DNA of 64,000 bases from Saccharibacillus sp. CPCC 101409 (GCF_030518235.1 NZ_JAULSA010000007.1:124001-188000), one strand, 5' to 3'. Shown: positions 53,471-62,631, counted from the stretch's first letter. Numbers and translations: made by a program. The notes: generated by a model not told the origin, from the letters alone.

Positions 53471-54910
53471 ATGACGAATACTCACGAAGAAGATAAGCTG
53501 CTGCGTGACGCCGAGCAATCGGAAACCGGTTCGCGGCGGATTGAACAGATGGAATTGAACACGGCGGTCCGCCGGGGGATCGACCAGGGCAAGAAGCGCG
53601 CCGGCAAACGCCGCGCCGCTTACGGATTGGGCGCCGGCGCGGCGGCGGCCGCGATCATCGCGGTATCGGCTTCGCTGATTCCGGGCGGGAACGCCCAGGC
53701 GCCGCAGCCGGCGGCGGTCAACGCGAGTTCGCCGTTGGCTAAGCCGGCCGCTCCAACGGTCGCACAGCCGGAAGAGGCGGCGGCGGGCCGGGAACGGATC
53801 GAGGACTATATGGGCATCGGGATGAGCACGACTTACAGCGACGCCATCATCGGCGGTTATATGACGACTGTCGACCGTTCGTTCGAACAGAACGGATTCA
53901 AAGTAACGCTGCGGGGCGAGGCGATGGACAGCCGTCGAATGTACCTGATCGTTTCGGTTGAAAACGGCACGGCGCAGAACGCTTCGATAGAAGATATAAA
54001 TGTGGATTTCGGAGAAGGGATTCAGGGCAAGTGGATTCTGGGAGCCGGCGACTACGAAGTAAAACCCGGCGAAAAAAATCTGGCTTTTATGGATATCGAG
54101 CTTGATCCGGCAGTGGAATACCCGGAAAAAGCGTCTCTGCAATTCGGGCTTCAGCCGGGCGGATTCGAAGCGCCGAGCGGAACGAAAACGGCGGTCGAGA
54201 TTCCGTTCGACGTTCAATCGAAGACTTTGCGGGAGCAAACCGAAACGATCGCGGTCGATCGCGATCTGACCGTCGACGGACAGAACTTCCATGTGGACCG
54301 ACTGGAGCTTTCTCCGCTGGGCACTTATCTCGATTACAGTCTGGACGAGTCCAATACCCAAAGTATATTCAGCCTGATCGCGCCCAAACTTGTATTGACC
54401 GGAGCGGACGGCGGCGAAATCGGTAATCCGCAATTTGTCAGTAAATTTTACAATGAGAATACGCTGGCGTTCGAAAGCGGCAAAGTCGAATCTCCGGATT
54501 CGATCGTTCTGTCGGTCGACGGAATATCGGCCGCGGATCTTTCGGAAACGAAACTGGTGCTTAACACGAAGACCGGCGAGATCGTTTCCGGAGGCGGAGG
54601 CCAAGTAAAAGCGGTCCTGGACAAAGATAAACATACGCTGACCCTCGAACAAACGCTCGGGGAGTCCAACGATTACACCCTCATGAACGCGACTCAGTTC
54701 CGGTTCGGCGATACCTTAGTCGATGCGGAAGGGGTCGAGCACGATATGTTTAAATCCAACGGCGGACTTCGGGACGAGAAAGAAGGCAAACTGATCCAAA
54801 GCAGCGAATTCAAACTTGGAGAAGAAGAATACGCCCAACCGGTAACGCTGACGCTGAACGAATATTGGAGCCCGATCGAAGACAAACAGGAACTTGAACT
54901 GAAACCTTGA
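53471..54910 (+). CDS. DUF4179 membrane anti-sigma-like protein
   Basis: The 479-residue protein has the same plan as the one at 51233: a charged N-terminus, helix ~50-68 (GLGAGAAAAAIIAVSASLI), then DUF4179 (FEQNGFKVTLRGEAMDSRRMYLIV) and a C-terminal domain. GGAGG lies ten bases before the ATG. It probably regulates the sigma factor upstream. The pair with 50688-52726 looks like an old tandem duplication. Confidence 0.82.
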   Translation: MTNTHEEDKLLRDAEQSETGSRRIEQMELNTAVRRGIDQGKKRAGKRRAAYGLGAGAAAAAIIAVSASLIPGGNAQAPQPAAVNASSPLAKPAAPTVAQPEEAAAGRERIEDYMGIGMSTTYSDAIIGGYMTTVDRSFEQNGFKVTLRGEAMDSRRMYLIVSVENGTAQNASIEDINVDFGEGIQGKWILGAGDYEVKPGEKNLAFMDIELDPAVEYPEKASLQFGLQPGGFEAPSGTKTAVEIPFDVQSKTLREQTETIAVDRDLTVDGQNFHVDRLELSPLGTYLDYSLDESNTQSIFSLIAPKLVLTGADGGEIGNPQFVSKFYNENTLAFESGKVESPDSIVLSVDGISAADLSETKLVLNTKTGEIVSGGGGQVKAVLDKDKHTLTLEQTLGESNDYTLMNATQFRFGDTLVDAEGVEHDMFKSNGGLRDEKEGKLIQSSEFKLGEEEYAQPVTLTLNEYWSPIEDKQELELKP

Positions 54911-54976
54911 TCCGGGCCGGCGAAACGAACAGCTGATTGAGACAAGCCGTTAGCGGCAAAAATCGAATCGAAGCCG

Positions 54977-55014
54977 AAAGCCGTCCTGTCCGTTTACATC
55001 GGCAGGGCGGCTTT
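54977..55014 (+). terminator. Weak terminator-like hairpin
   Basis: AAAGCCG.CCTG.CCG pairs with CGG.AGG.CGGCTTT with mismatches; only three T residues follow. Confidence 0.5.
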
Positions 55015-55094
55015 GGTCTGCCGTTCGCTTGTCAGATGCGCTTGAGTTGTCTAGTATTAAATGAAAAGCGAGCACAGACGGGAGGGAAATCGTT

Positions 55095-55367
55095 ATGACC
55101 TATTCCCAGCAGGGAAACGTGGGAGCCGGGGCGGCTTCGCATATTCTGCATCTGGAATCCCGGATCGAGGAATTGAACGAGCGGGCGGAAAGTCTGCGGG
55201 AAGAATTGGCGCAGGCGGAGAATCCGGCTGTCGACGGGGAGCGTGAAGCCGCGGCGGGCACAGACCGGCCGGAGCAGGAATCGATACCCGCTCTGCGCGA
55301 CGAACTCGAACGCATTCAGAATGAACAAACCGAATTGGAAAACGAACTCGCGGCGTACGAAGATTGA
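55095..55367 (+). CDS. Small coiled-coil protein, function unknown
   Basis: The 90-residue protein is mostly heptad-like (LESRIEELNERAESLREELAQ ... LRDELERIQNEQTELENELAA in outline), with a polar middle, so a coiled coil is likely. GGAGG lies ten bases before the ATG. It is a single gene followed by a terminator whose 5' arm is inside the coding sequence. No family recognised. Confidence 0.7.
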   Translation: MTYSQQGNVGAGAASHILHLESRIEELNERAESLREELAQAENPAVDGEREAAAGTDRPEQESIPALRDELERIQNEQTELENELAAYED

Positions 55368-55385
55368 CGCCGCGGGTTCGTTTTT
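55341..55385 (+). terminator. Terminator overlapping the stop of the coiled-coil gene
   Basis: AACGAAC.CGCGGCG (inside the last codons) pairs with CGCCGCG.GTTCGTT after the stop, giving a ~14-bp stem and a T-tail. Confidence 0.85.
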
Positions 55386-55434
55386 GTGATGCTCAAAAAA
55401 AGAAAGGCGGCGGTTCCGCGGCAGCCGGCCGGAT

Positions 55435-56811
55435 TCAGATTCCGGCCGTGATCCGCGCGGCGATTCCCGCGGCTTCGCGCAGCACGCGCTCTTCGTCGAG
55501 CGTGGTCAGCTCCCGATCGCGCATCAGGACGCGCCCGTCGACGACGACCGTCTCGACGTCGGAGCCGTTCGCCGCGTAAGCGAGCAGCGAATACACATCG
55601 TGAACCGGCTGGAGATGCGGCCGGTCCAGACCGATCAGGATCACGTCGGCTTTCTTCCCGGGCGTCAGCGTGCCGATCTCCCCGCCGAGGCCGAGCAGCT
55701 CGGCGCTGCCGGCGGTCGCCATGCGCAGCGCCCGGTAAGCGCAGAAGGCGGTCGGGTCGCCGGCCGTCAGCCTGTGCATCCAGGCGGCCGCGCGTACCTC
55801 CTGGAACATATCGAGCGTGGTCGCGCTGCCCGCTCCGTCGGTGCCGAGCCCGACCGTGATCCCTGCGCGCAGCATGTCCGGCACCGGAGCGGCGCCGCAG
55901 CCGAGCTTCATATTGCTGACCGGATTGTGGCTGACGCCGCCGCGCATGCCGCGCAGCAGTTCGATGTCGCCCTGCGTCAGATGCACGGCGTGGGCCAGCA
56001 GCGTATGAACGCGCGGGCCGATAATGCCGAGCTCGCGCAGATGCTCGGCCGGCGTGCGGCCGTGGCGTTCGCGAATCAGGAATACTTCTTCGACCGTTTC
56101 CGCCAGGTGGATATGAACCGGGATGCGGCGGCTTTCCGCCAGCGCGGCGATCTCCTGCAGCGCTTCCGGCGAGCACAGAAACGGCGAGTGCGGGCCGAGC
56201 ATGGTCGTGATGCGGCCGTCCGCCGCTCCTTGGCAGCGGTCGATCAGTTCCAGCGCTTCGCGCATGCGCCGTCCGCCGTCGTCTGCGGCGGTAATCAATC
56301 CGCGCGTCAGCGAAGCGCGCATGCCGGTCTCCGAGACCGCTTCGGCGATGCGGTCCATATGGATATACATATCCGCGAAAGCCGTCGTGCCGGAGCGGAT
56401 CATCTCGGCGATCGCCAGCCTGGCGCCGGCTTCGATATCGTCCGGCGTCATGCGGTCTTCGGCCGGGAACATTTTGCGTTCCAGCCAGTCCATCAGCTTG
56501 AGATCGTCGGAGAATCCGCGCAGCAGGCTCATCGGCGTATGCTGATGCGCGTTAATCAGGCCGGGCATCGCGACCCGCCCGCGTCCGTCGATCACTTCGT
56601 CGCCCGGGCGCCGGAGTCCGGTCTGCCCGGCGTCGCCGGCCCGGACGGCGTCGATCCGGCTGCCGGCGATACGGATATCGCCGGTGAACGGCCCGTTCTC
56701 CGTCCGCTGCTCTTCTTCCATCGTCAGGATCAGCGCGCCTTCGATCACGAGGCCCGCTTCTTCTTTGCCCGATTGAGCCTCGGGGGAATCGGGATTGGTT
56801 TGCTGTGTCAT
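55435..56811 (-). CDS. Amidohydrolase, TrzN/AtzA/MtaD-type (adenosine-like deaminase or chlorohydrolase family)
   Basis: The 458-residue protein has the metal-binding PGLINAHQHTPMSLLRG, the HxHLAET segment (VHIHLAETVEE), a later His (LLAHAVHLTQGD) and Asp (GLGTDGAGSATTLDM). This matches cytosine/atrazine-type amidohydrolases, including 5-methylthioadenosine/S-adenosylhomocysteine deaminases. It probably deaminates or dehalogenates a heterocycle. Its start has AGGAG at about ten bases. Confidence 0.9.
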   Translation of the reverse strand: MTQQTNPDSPEAQSGKEEAGLVIEGALILTMEEEQRTENGPFTGDIRIAGSRIDAVRAGDAGQTGLRRPGDEVIDGRGRVAMPGLINAHQHTPMSLLRGFSDDLKLMDWLERKMFPAEDRMTPDDIEAGARLAIAEMIRSGTTAFADMYIHMDRIAEAVSETGMRASLTRGLITAADDGGRRMREALELIDRCQGAADGRITTMLGPHSPFLCSPEALQEIAALAESRRIPVHIHLAETVEEVFLIRERHGRTPAEHLRELGIIGPRVHTLLAHAVHLTQGDIELLRGMRGGVSHNPVSNMKLGCGAAPVPDMLRAGITVGLGTDGAGSATTLDMFQEVRAAAWMHRLTAGDPTAFCAYRALRMATAGSAELLGLGGEIGTLTPGKKADVILIGLDRPHLQPVHDVYSLLAYAANGSDVETVVVDGRVLMRDRELTTLDEERVLREAAGIAARITAGI

Positions 56812-56940
56812 TCTTATCGTCTCCTCTCGGGTGGTGCGGCTGCGGTTCGAGAGTTAACATACACGTTGACGCAGCGTCAAGGTCAAGCGGGAATTTATCC
56901 GGCAATCGGCCGGGCGGCATACGGGCGGATCGGCGAGCGT

Positions 56941-57645
56941 CTATTTGATTTTTATGCGCTTCGCCGCCGAATCGTTTTCGTCCGGCGTACCGTCTTTGTC
57001 GGCAGCGAAGCGGAACGCGTAGCCGATCTCGTCGGCCGCCGGGAAATTCCGCAGCTTTTCCTCCGTAAACGTGCCCGAGACGTAAACGTAGTCTTTCTTT
57101 TTGGTCGTTCCCGCGTAAGTCCATACCGTGGAATAGCCGACATCGAGCCCCAGTTTGTTCAATCTGTTCACTTCGGCGCGGGTTCTGGGATCGCTGACGG
57201 CAAGCCTGCTTCCGTCGGCAAACAGATCGATTTCGACGAAATAATTCACGTTTTCCCCGGCGTGTTTATCCAGCGCTTTTCGGACTGCTTCAAAATAAAA
57301 ATACGACCCGTCTTCCGGGGGCATATAGCTGCCTTCGATACTGCTCACCGAAGCGTCTTCGGCGCTTGCAATCACAATCGGCGCCTGCGCTTGTTCCGTT
57401 TCTCTAACGTCTTCGCCCAGTCTGCCGCCCAGCAGCAGAGCCAGCAGGACCGCCGCGGACGCGGCGGCGAGCGCGCCGGAACGCTTCAAGCCGCGATACG
57501 CGGCCGGGCGAACGCCCGCCGCTTCGTATTCGGCCAGCAGATCGTCGTCGATCCGGCCGATCGCGCGGTAAAGGCGGTCTCCTCGTGTCGAGGAAGCCAA
57601 AGCGGATATTCCGTTTTTACCGTTCGTTGTATCGCTTCCGTTCAT
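56941..57645 (-). CDS. Putative membrane anti-sigma factor
   Basis: The 234-residue protein has a cytoplasmic N-terminus (~65 residues, with DDDLLAEYEAAG-like motif), one helix (SGALAAASAAVLLALLLGG), and an extracytoplasmic part of unknown family. AGGAGGAG precedes the ATG at 57645. It overlaps the sigma gene's end by 29 bp, which suggests tight coupling. Its role as the sigma partner is inferred from position and layout. Confidence 0.75.
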   Translation of the reverse strand: MNGSDTTNGKNGISALASSTRGDRLYRAIGRIDDDLLAEYEAAGVRPAAYRGLKRSGALAAASAAVLLALLLGGRLGEDVRETEQAQAPIVIASAEDASVSSIEGSYMPPEDGSYFYFEAVRKALDKHAGENVNYFVEIDLFADGSRLAVSDPRTRAEVNRLNKLGLDVGYSTVWTYAGTTKKKDYVYVSGTFTEEKLRNFPAADEIGYAFRFAADKDGTPDENDSAAKRIKIK

Positions 57646-58204
57646 CGGGATTCTCCTCCTGTTCAAGATGGATTTTGAGTCTGGAGCGGGTGCGGAACAA
57701 AGCGGCTTTGACCCGATTCTCGCGCATGCCGAATCTTTTTGCGATCTGCGCCAGCGGCTCGCCGTGCCAGTAGCGGGCGATAAACAGATGACGCTCGCTC
57801 ATCGGCAGCGTGCGCAGAAACGCATTGATCGCCCGCGCCAGTTCCCGCTCCAGCAGCGAATCTTCCACGCTTTCGGCCGCCGGCAGGCAGGCATCCAGTT
57901 CGAGCAGAACCGTTTGCGCTTCGCCGCCGCGTTTTTGCGTTTTTTTCGCTTTGAACCGATCGAATGCTAAATTCCTTGCAATTCTGCCGATAAAAAAGGA
58001 AAGCCTTCGCGGGCGTCCGGGCGGAATAGCGTTCCACGTCTTCAGCCAGGTATCGTTGACGCATTCCTCGGCATCGCGCTTGTCTCCAAGAATGTTATAG
58101 GAGATGGAGCGGCAGTATGCGCCGTAACGCTTCGCCGCTTCCGCAATCGCCGTTTCGTCCTTGTTCAGAAAAAGATTCAAGATACGCTGTTCTTCCTCGT
58201 CCAC
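57617..58204 (-). CDS. ECF-like RNA polymerase sigma factor
   Basis: The 195-residue sigma factor has region 2 (YCRSISYNILGDKRDAEECVNDTWLKTW) and region 4 (TLPMSERHLFIARYWHGEPLAQIAKRFGMRENRVKAALFRTRSRL). It starts with GTG after AAAGGAGG. It is not closely related to the two paralogues at 50688 and 52927. A separate module on the opposite strand. Confidence 0.9.
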   Translation of the reverse strand: MDEEEQRILNLFLNKDETAIAEAAKRYGAYCRSISYNILGDKRDAEECVNDTWLKTWNAIPPGRPRRLSFFIGRIARNLAFDRFKAKKTQKRGGEAQTVLLELDACLPAAESVEDSLLERELARAINAFLRTLPMSERHLFIARYWHGEPLAQIAKRFGMRENRVKAALFRTRSRLKIHLEQEENPDERKRYNER

Positions 58205-58290
58205 CGGAGACCTCCTTTCGCTGCTTGCCGTTCTCTACCTATACAGACGACAAATTTGCGCCTTGGTTATCGACGATCCGACATCGGCAA

Positions 58291-58322
58291 AGAAAAAAGC
58301 CGGACCGAAATGAACTCGGTCC
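58291..58322 (-). terminator. Terminator of the ArsR / MerR-methyltransferase operon
   Basis: GGACCGA and TCGGTCC pair around a 7-base loop, followed on the minus strand by GGC and TTTTTT. Confidence 0.8.
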
Positions 58323-58363
58323 GACCTTTCGATCCTGCCCTGCTGCCCGTCCTGCTTCGATCT

Positions 58364-59530
58364 TCATTCTGCCGGGCCGTTTACGCCGGCCCGCCGCGGC
58401 GCTTCCTCCGCGTCCCCGGTGTGCACCAGATACACCGCGCCGGCCACCGGGACGAAGCCGGCCCGCCATCCCTGCGAAGCGATCAGCTCCAGCAGCTCGT
58501 CCAGATTGCTTTCGTGGACTTCGCGAATGCGGCGCAGCTCGGCCGCCGCGGCGGCCCCGTCCGCGCCGCCGGAGCGCGCCCGCCGCTCCAGCTCCGCGAC
58601 GGCGAGCTGTCGCTGCCCCTCGTGCTCGAACATCGTATCCGCGATGCAGAAGCGGCCGCCGGGCTTCAGCACGCGGCGGATTTCCCGCAGCGCGAGCGGC
58701 TTCTGCTCGCCGCTCAGATGATGAAAAGCGTAGCTGCTGACCGCAAAGTCGAAGCTGCCGCTCTCGAACGGCAGATACAGAAAGTTGCCCGGCCGCGCGT
58801 CCAGCGCGGGGAACTTGGCGCGGCAGATCTCCAGCATCGCCGCCGATTGATCGACCGCGGCCATGTCCGCGCCGGACTCCGACAGCCGCCCGGCCAGATT
58901 GCCGGTGCCGGCGCCGATATCCAGCCCGCGCTCGCCGGCGGCGGGCCGGGTAATCGCGCACACGGCGTCCAGCGCCGCCGCGTAGTGCGGGTGCTCGGGC
59001 GAGCCTTCGGCGCCCAGCACCCGGCTGTCGTGCTCCGCCGCGCGCGCGTCGAAGTCCCACACGTCGGTCCAGCCGGCGTGCAGCTCGCGGATATGCTTGA
59101 GCTGCGCCGCCATGCCGAACCAGGCTTCTTCGCGGTCCGCGAACGCGGGCACCGATTCTTCGGCCGAATCGCCGCTTCGCTCCAGCATGCGGTCGAGCGT
59201 CCGGATATCCCGCCCGATCTGCGTCATCTGCGCGAACAGCATCGAACGCCGCCGCTCCAGCGCCGAGCGCACGGCCGCCTCGGCCGCTGCGGAGTCGCCG
59301 CGATCCGGCAGGGCGCCGATCTCTTCGACCGTCAGGCCGATCTCGCGCAGGGCGGCGATCCGTTTCAGCTTGCGTTCGTCGCCCGCGTCGAACACGCGGT
59401 AGCCGTTTTCCAAACGCCGCGAAGGCGGCAGCAGCCCTTTCGATTCGTAGAACCGGATCGACCGCGCGGACAGGCCGAGCTTCTCCGCCAGCTCTTTGAT
59501 GCGCATGCCTCCGGCTTCTTCGCTTGGCAT
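58364..59530 (-). CDS. MerR family regulator fused to a SAM-dependent methyltransferase
   Basis: The 388-residue protein has a MerR helix-turn-helix at residues ~9-78 (MRIKELAEKLGLSARSIRFYESKGLLPP; ENGYRVF) and a dimerisation helix to ~125. A class I methyltransferase follows (~150-340: GLDIGAGTGNLAGRL, AAVDQSAAMLEICR, FAVSSYAFHHLS, EIRRVLKPGGRFCI). The start ATG at 59530 has GAGG seven bases upstream; the ATG eight codons later is too close to GGAGG. It may bind DNA and a substrate and methylate it. It lies 17 bp after the ArsR-type gene on the same strand. Confidence 0.88.
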   Translation of the reverse strand: MPSEEAGGMRIKELAEKLGLSARSIRFYESKGLLPPSRRLENGYRVFDAGDERKLKRIAALREIGLTVEEIGALPDRGDSAAAEAAVRSALERRRSMLFAQMTQIGRDIRTLDRMLERSGDSAEESVPAFADREEAWFGMAAQLKHIRELHAGWTDVWDFDARAAEHDSRVLGAEGSPEHPHYAAALDAVCAITRPAAGERGLDIGAGTGNLAGRLSESGADMAAVDQSAAMLEICRAKFPALDARPGNFLYLPFESGSFDFAVSSYAFHHLSGEQKPLALREIRRVLKPGGRFCIADTMFEHEGQRQLAVAELERRARSGGADGAAAAAELRRIREVHESNLDELLELIASQGWRAGFVPVAGAVYLVHTGDAEEAPRRAGVNGPAE

Positions 59531-59547
59531 CGTGCGCCTCTTTTCCG

Positions 59548-60477
59548 CTACGCCTGCGTCTCCGGCCGTACCGCGTCGCGGTAATACAGCCGAAGCAGCA
59601 GATCCTGGTTATAGTTGCCGAAGCCGCTGCCGAACAGCGTCACGCCGCCCACATGCTGCGCGTCGCCGTTGACGCCGATGCGCAGCTTCCACTCCCGGCT
59701 CCGCGGCGAAAGCTGGTCCAGCGTAACGGAAGACAGCGGCGTGCCGTCCATATAAGTACCGCTGCGATCCACTTTGAGCCTTTTGAGCAGCCCGTATTGA
59801 TTGATGTCGTTCGGCCACCAGGCCGGCGTCAGATTGCCGCGGCGGTCGCCGTAATCGCCGGGACTCGTCCAGGTGCCCAGCTCGACCCCGTTCAGGTGGA
59901 ACGTGATATCCGAAGGCCAGTGGGCGTCGATGCCCGGGGCTTCGGAAGAGATTTCCATCGAGATTTCCAGTTCCTCCGGCGTCTGGCTGGACAGCAGGAA
60001 GTTCGGCGCGCGGTACTCCACGTATCCCTGCCCGAACCAGAGGATCGAAGCGTTCATCCGCTCCGGCGAGAGGAAGAAGCGGGGGTCGTCGAACTGCCCG
60101 ATCATGCGCTCCGTGGTGGCGAGGCCGCAGGTCGGATGCACGTCGCTGTCGGTAAAATGCCCGATCGGAACGCTGACCGGATGCACGGAGCGGCGGTCGC
60201 TTCCCGGCTGCGGCAGACGGATCTCGATCCGTTCCTCGGCCAGCGAGCAGACTTTGCGCGCGCCGCCGCGTCCGGCCACGCGCTCGGTGCGAATCAGGCC
60301 CGCCGTTTCGAGCTTGCGCACGTGCATGGTCATAATGGCGCTGCTCAGGCCCGAGGCTTCGGCCAGCTCCCGTACATTCATCGGCCGCTCGGCGAGCAGC
60401 GCAAGCAGGTTCAGGCGCACTTTGCTGGCAAGCGCTTCGTAGACCGGCAGCGATTGTTCGGTGATATCCAGTTCCAT
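59548..60477 (-). CDS. ArsR-type HTH regulator with C-terminal effector domain
   Basis: The 309-residue protein has an N-terminal winged helix (SKVRLNLLALLAERPMNVRELAEASGLSSAIMTMHVRKLETAGLI). A ~200-residue C-terminal beta-rich domain follows, containing the metal-site-like HPTCGLAT and WWPNDINQYGLL. The latter is found in a group of Bacillota transcriptional regulators of unknown ligand. The ATG at 60477 follows GGAGG; the longer frame has no site. It heads the operon with the MerR-methyltransferase gene. Confidence 0.8.
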   Translation of the reverse strand: MELDITEQSLPVYEALASKVRLNLLALLAERPMNVRELAEASGLSSAIMTMHVRKLETAGLIRTERVAGRGGARKVCSLAEERIEIRLPQPGSDRRSVHPVSVPIGHFTDSDVHPTCGLATTERMIGQFDDPRFFLSPERMNASILWFGQGYVEYRAPNFLLSSQTPEELEISMEISSEAPGIDAHWPSDITFHLNGVELGTWTSPGDYGDRRGNLTPAWWPNDINQYGLLKRLKVDRSGTYMDGTPLSSVTLDQLSPRSREWKLRIGVNGDAQHVGGVTLFGSGFGNYNQDLLLRLYYRDAVRPETQA

Positions 60478-60690
60478 AGTTTCCTCCAAAGTGTGGGAAA
60501 TTTCAGACGGTCCGCTGTCGCTTCGTCTTCTGATTGATCTTCCTACCAGTATATAATGAGCGGCGTTCAAAAGCACGAACATCGAAAGGAACGCTCGCGT
60601 TTCGACTGTCGGATTCGGTCGAATTTCGTAAGCTTTCGTTTCATGGCAGGTTTCGCACTTTAATAATGAACAAGTATCGACACGCATCTA
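60478..60690. other. Promoter region of the ArsR gene
   Basis: About 210 bp between the ArsR start and the MITE. No gene is seen. AT-rich sequence around 60545-60560 may hold the promoter, but I cannot assign hexamers. Confidence 0.4.
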
Positions 60691-60850
60691 GGGCGTGTAC
60701 GCAAACTCCGAAGGACGCAGATTTAGCTGAATTTTTGTTCTCATCAAGGAACTTTTTCGAAGGCGTGCCGGGGCACGTCAAGGAAACGTGACGTAGAGGA
60801 GGGCGAAAAGGCAGCTAAAGATGCACGTCGCTGAGTTTGCGTACACGGCC
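60691..60850. mobile_element. 160-bp MITE with ~39-bp terminal inverted repeats and TA flanks
   Basis: The left end GGGCGTGTACGCAAACTC (60691-60708) and the right end, whose reverse complement is GGCCGTGTACGCAAACTC, match in 17 of 18 bases. Weaker matching continues to TTTAGCTG at ~60729 and 60812. TA lies on both sides, consistent with a TA-target transposase such as IS630/Tc1. It carries no gene. It ends 27 bp before the start of the lactonase gene, so it must overlap that gene's promoter region. Confidence 0.8.
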
Positions 60851-60876
60851 TAACCTCTTTCAAAAGGAGAACGGTT

Positions 60877-61950
60877 ATGACGTCACCAGAACGGGAATGT
60901 TTTTTCTATGTGGGAACTTATTCGCCTTCAGAGACGGAAAGTTTATTTCTGTGCGCCTTGAATTCGGATACGGGGCAGATGAGAATCGTGGCGGGAACGG
61001 CGGGGATCGAGAATCCGTCTTATTTGACCGTGAGCCCGGACGGACGCAATCTCTACGCGGTAAGCGAAGTGGAGAAAGGCGAAATCTTCGCGTATTCCAT
61101 CGACGACCGGACCAAAGAGCTGCATATGATCTGCCGCAAGCCGTCGGAGGGCGCGTATCCGTGCCACCTGGCGCTGACGCCGGACGGCAAAGCGCTGCTC
61201 GCGGCCAATTACGGAGGCGGCGTGGTCGCGTTCGGCATCCGGGACCAGGGCGGGCTGGACGAAGCGACGCATGTGAACCACTTCGGCTCCAGCGTGAATG
61301 CGCAGCGGCAGAGCGAACCGCATCCGCACGCGTTTGTGCCTTCGCCGGACGGCGCGTATCTGTTCGTGCCTGATCTGGGCACCGACCGGATCGTCAAGTA
61401 TACGCTGGAGGACGGCCGGCTGTTCAAACAGGGAGAAACGGAGCTTCCGCCGGGAACCGGTCCGAGAACGCTGACGTTTCATGCGCGCCGTAATTGGGCT
61501 TACGTCACCGGCGAGCTGAACAGCACGGTCGCCATGTTCGAGTACGAAGCGCACAACGGCCGGCTCAAGCTGCTGGATCAGGCGGAGCTGCTGCCGGAAG
61601 ACGAAATGGACGATCCGGTCAGCACCGCGGCGCATGTCGCTGTTTCCACCTGCGGCCGTTTTGTATACGCGTCGACCCGGGGGCACGACAGCATCGTCCG
61701 CTTCAATATCGACCCGGACAGCGGCCGCCTGGTGTTTCAAGGCAGGGTGCCGGTTCACGGAGCGGAGCCGCGCCACTTTGCGATCGTCGACAGTCATCTG
61801 CTGGTGGCGAATCAGGACAGCGGAAATATTGTGTCTTTTCTGATCAATCGGGAGACGGGCGAGCTGACGCCGACGGGCTTCGAACTGAACGCGAACCGCC
61901 CGGTCTGCATCTGCAAACTTCCGGTTCCGGAAGGGTCGCAGGGCGCGTAA
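60877..61950 (+). CDS. pgl: 6-phosphogluconolactonase, seven-bladed propeller type
   Basis: The 357-residue protein matches the YkgB/Pgl lactonase family: FFYVGTYSPSETESLFL, IENPSYLTVSPDGRNLYAV, YPCHLALTPDGKALLAANYGGG, the SEPHPHAFVPSPDGAYLFVPDLGTDRI stretch in outline, and the closing RPVCICK. It hydrolyses 6-phosphogluconolactone in the pentose phosphate pathway. The start has AAAGGAG upstream. A DUF4385 gene follows 48 bp later. Confidence 0.93.
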   Translation: MTSPERECFFYVGTYSPSETESLFLCALNSDTGQMRIVAGTAGIENPSYLTVSPDGRNLYAVSEVEKGEIFAYSIDDRTKELHMICRKPSEGAYPCHLALTPDGKALLAANYGGGVVAFGIRDQGGLDEATHVNHFGSSVNAQRQSEPHPHAFVPSPDGAYLFVPDLGTDRIVKYTLEDGRLFKQGETELPPGTGPRTLTFHARRNWAYVTGELNSTVAMFEYEAHNGRLKLLDQAELLPEDEMDDPVSTAAHVAVSTCGRFVYASTRGHDSIVRFNIDPDSGRLVFQGRVPVHGAEPRHFAIVDSHLLVANQDSGNIVSFLINRETGELTPTGFELNANRPVCICKLPVPEGSQGA

Positions 61951-61998
61951 CAGCGAGAACCGCGAGAACCGCGAGAAAGAAGGAGAGGAGAGCGCGGG

Positions 61999-62454
61999 AT
62001 GAAAAAATTCGACTACGACCTGGACTACGAGCAGTTGGATCTGCGCGAGCGTCCCGAGCTGTATACAGTCGGCCGCGGCGAGCAGGGCGTGCTGATGGTC
62101 CAGCCTTACAAGAACGAGATCCTGCCGCACTGGCGCTTCAAGACTCCCGACATCGCGCGCGAATCGTCGGAGAAAATTTATGCGATGTTCCTGGATTACA
62201 AAAAGGCGGACGATTTCGTCGGCATGGACATGGCGCGCAAGTTTCTCCAGATGGGCTATACCCGCGCCAGACGCTATACCAACTACAAAGGCGGCCGCAA
62301 ATACGCGGAGAACGGCACGCTGTCCCTGCAAAAAGGCGACCCCGCCAAAGCGGAATCCGCGGCGATTTTTAAAGAAGTATGGGAGAAAGCGAAGACCGAC
62401 GCCGACTATTTGCGGATGAAAGAGCGTCATATAAGCGATTACGAAACCGGTTGA
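61999..62454 (+). CDS. DUF4385 domain protein
   Basis: The 151-residue protein matches DUF4385: FDYDLDYEQLDLRERPELY, GRGEQGVLMVQPYKNEILPHWRF, DFVGMDMARKFLQMGYTRARRY and NGTLSLQKGDPAKA. Family members are free-standing cytoplasmic proteins of unknown role. AGGAGAG precedes the ATG. It may be co-transcribed with the lactonase. Confidence 0.85.
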   Translation: MKKFDYDLDYEQLDLRERPELYTVGRGEQGVLMVQPYKNEILPHWRFKTPDIARESSEKIYAMFLDYKKADDFVGMDMARKFLQMGYTRARRYTNYKGGRKYAENGTLSLQKGDPAKAESAAIFKEVWEKAKTDADYLRMKERHISDYETG

Positions 62455-62631
62455 GGGAGAAAGTACGGATGAAGGAACGGGAAGCGAGAGGTGGAAAAGT
62501 GCCGGGCCGCGCGATCGACGGAACGGTAACTGGTTTCAATTCGATGTTCGGTTTCGCCCGTAAACCTCATCTCGAACGCGGTCAATGTACAGGTGTCGGA
62601 AGACTTCTTGTTTACTTTTGGATTGTTATAA

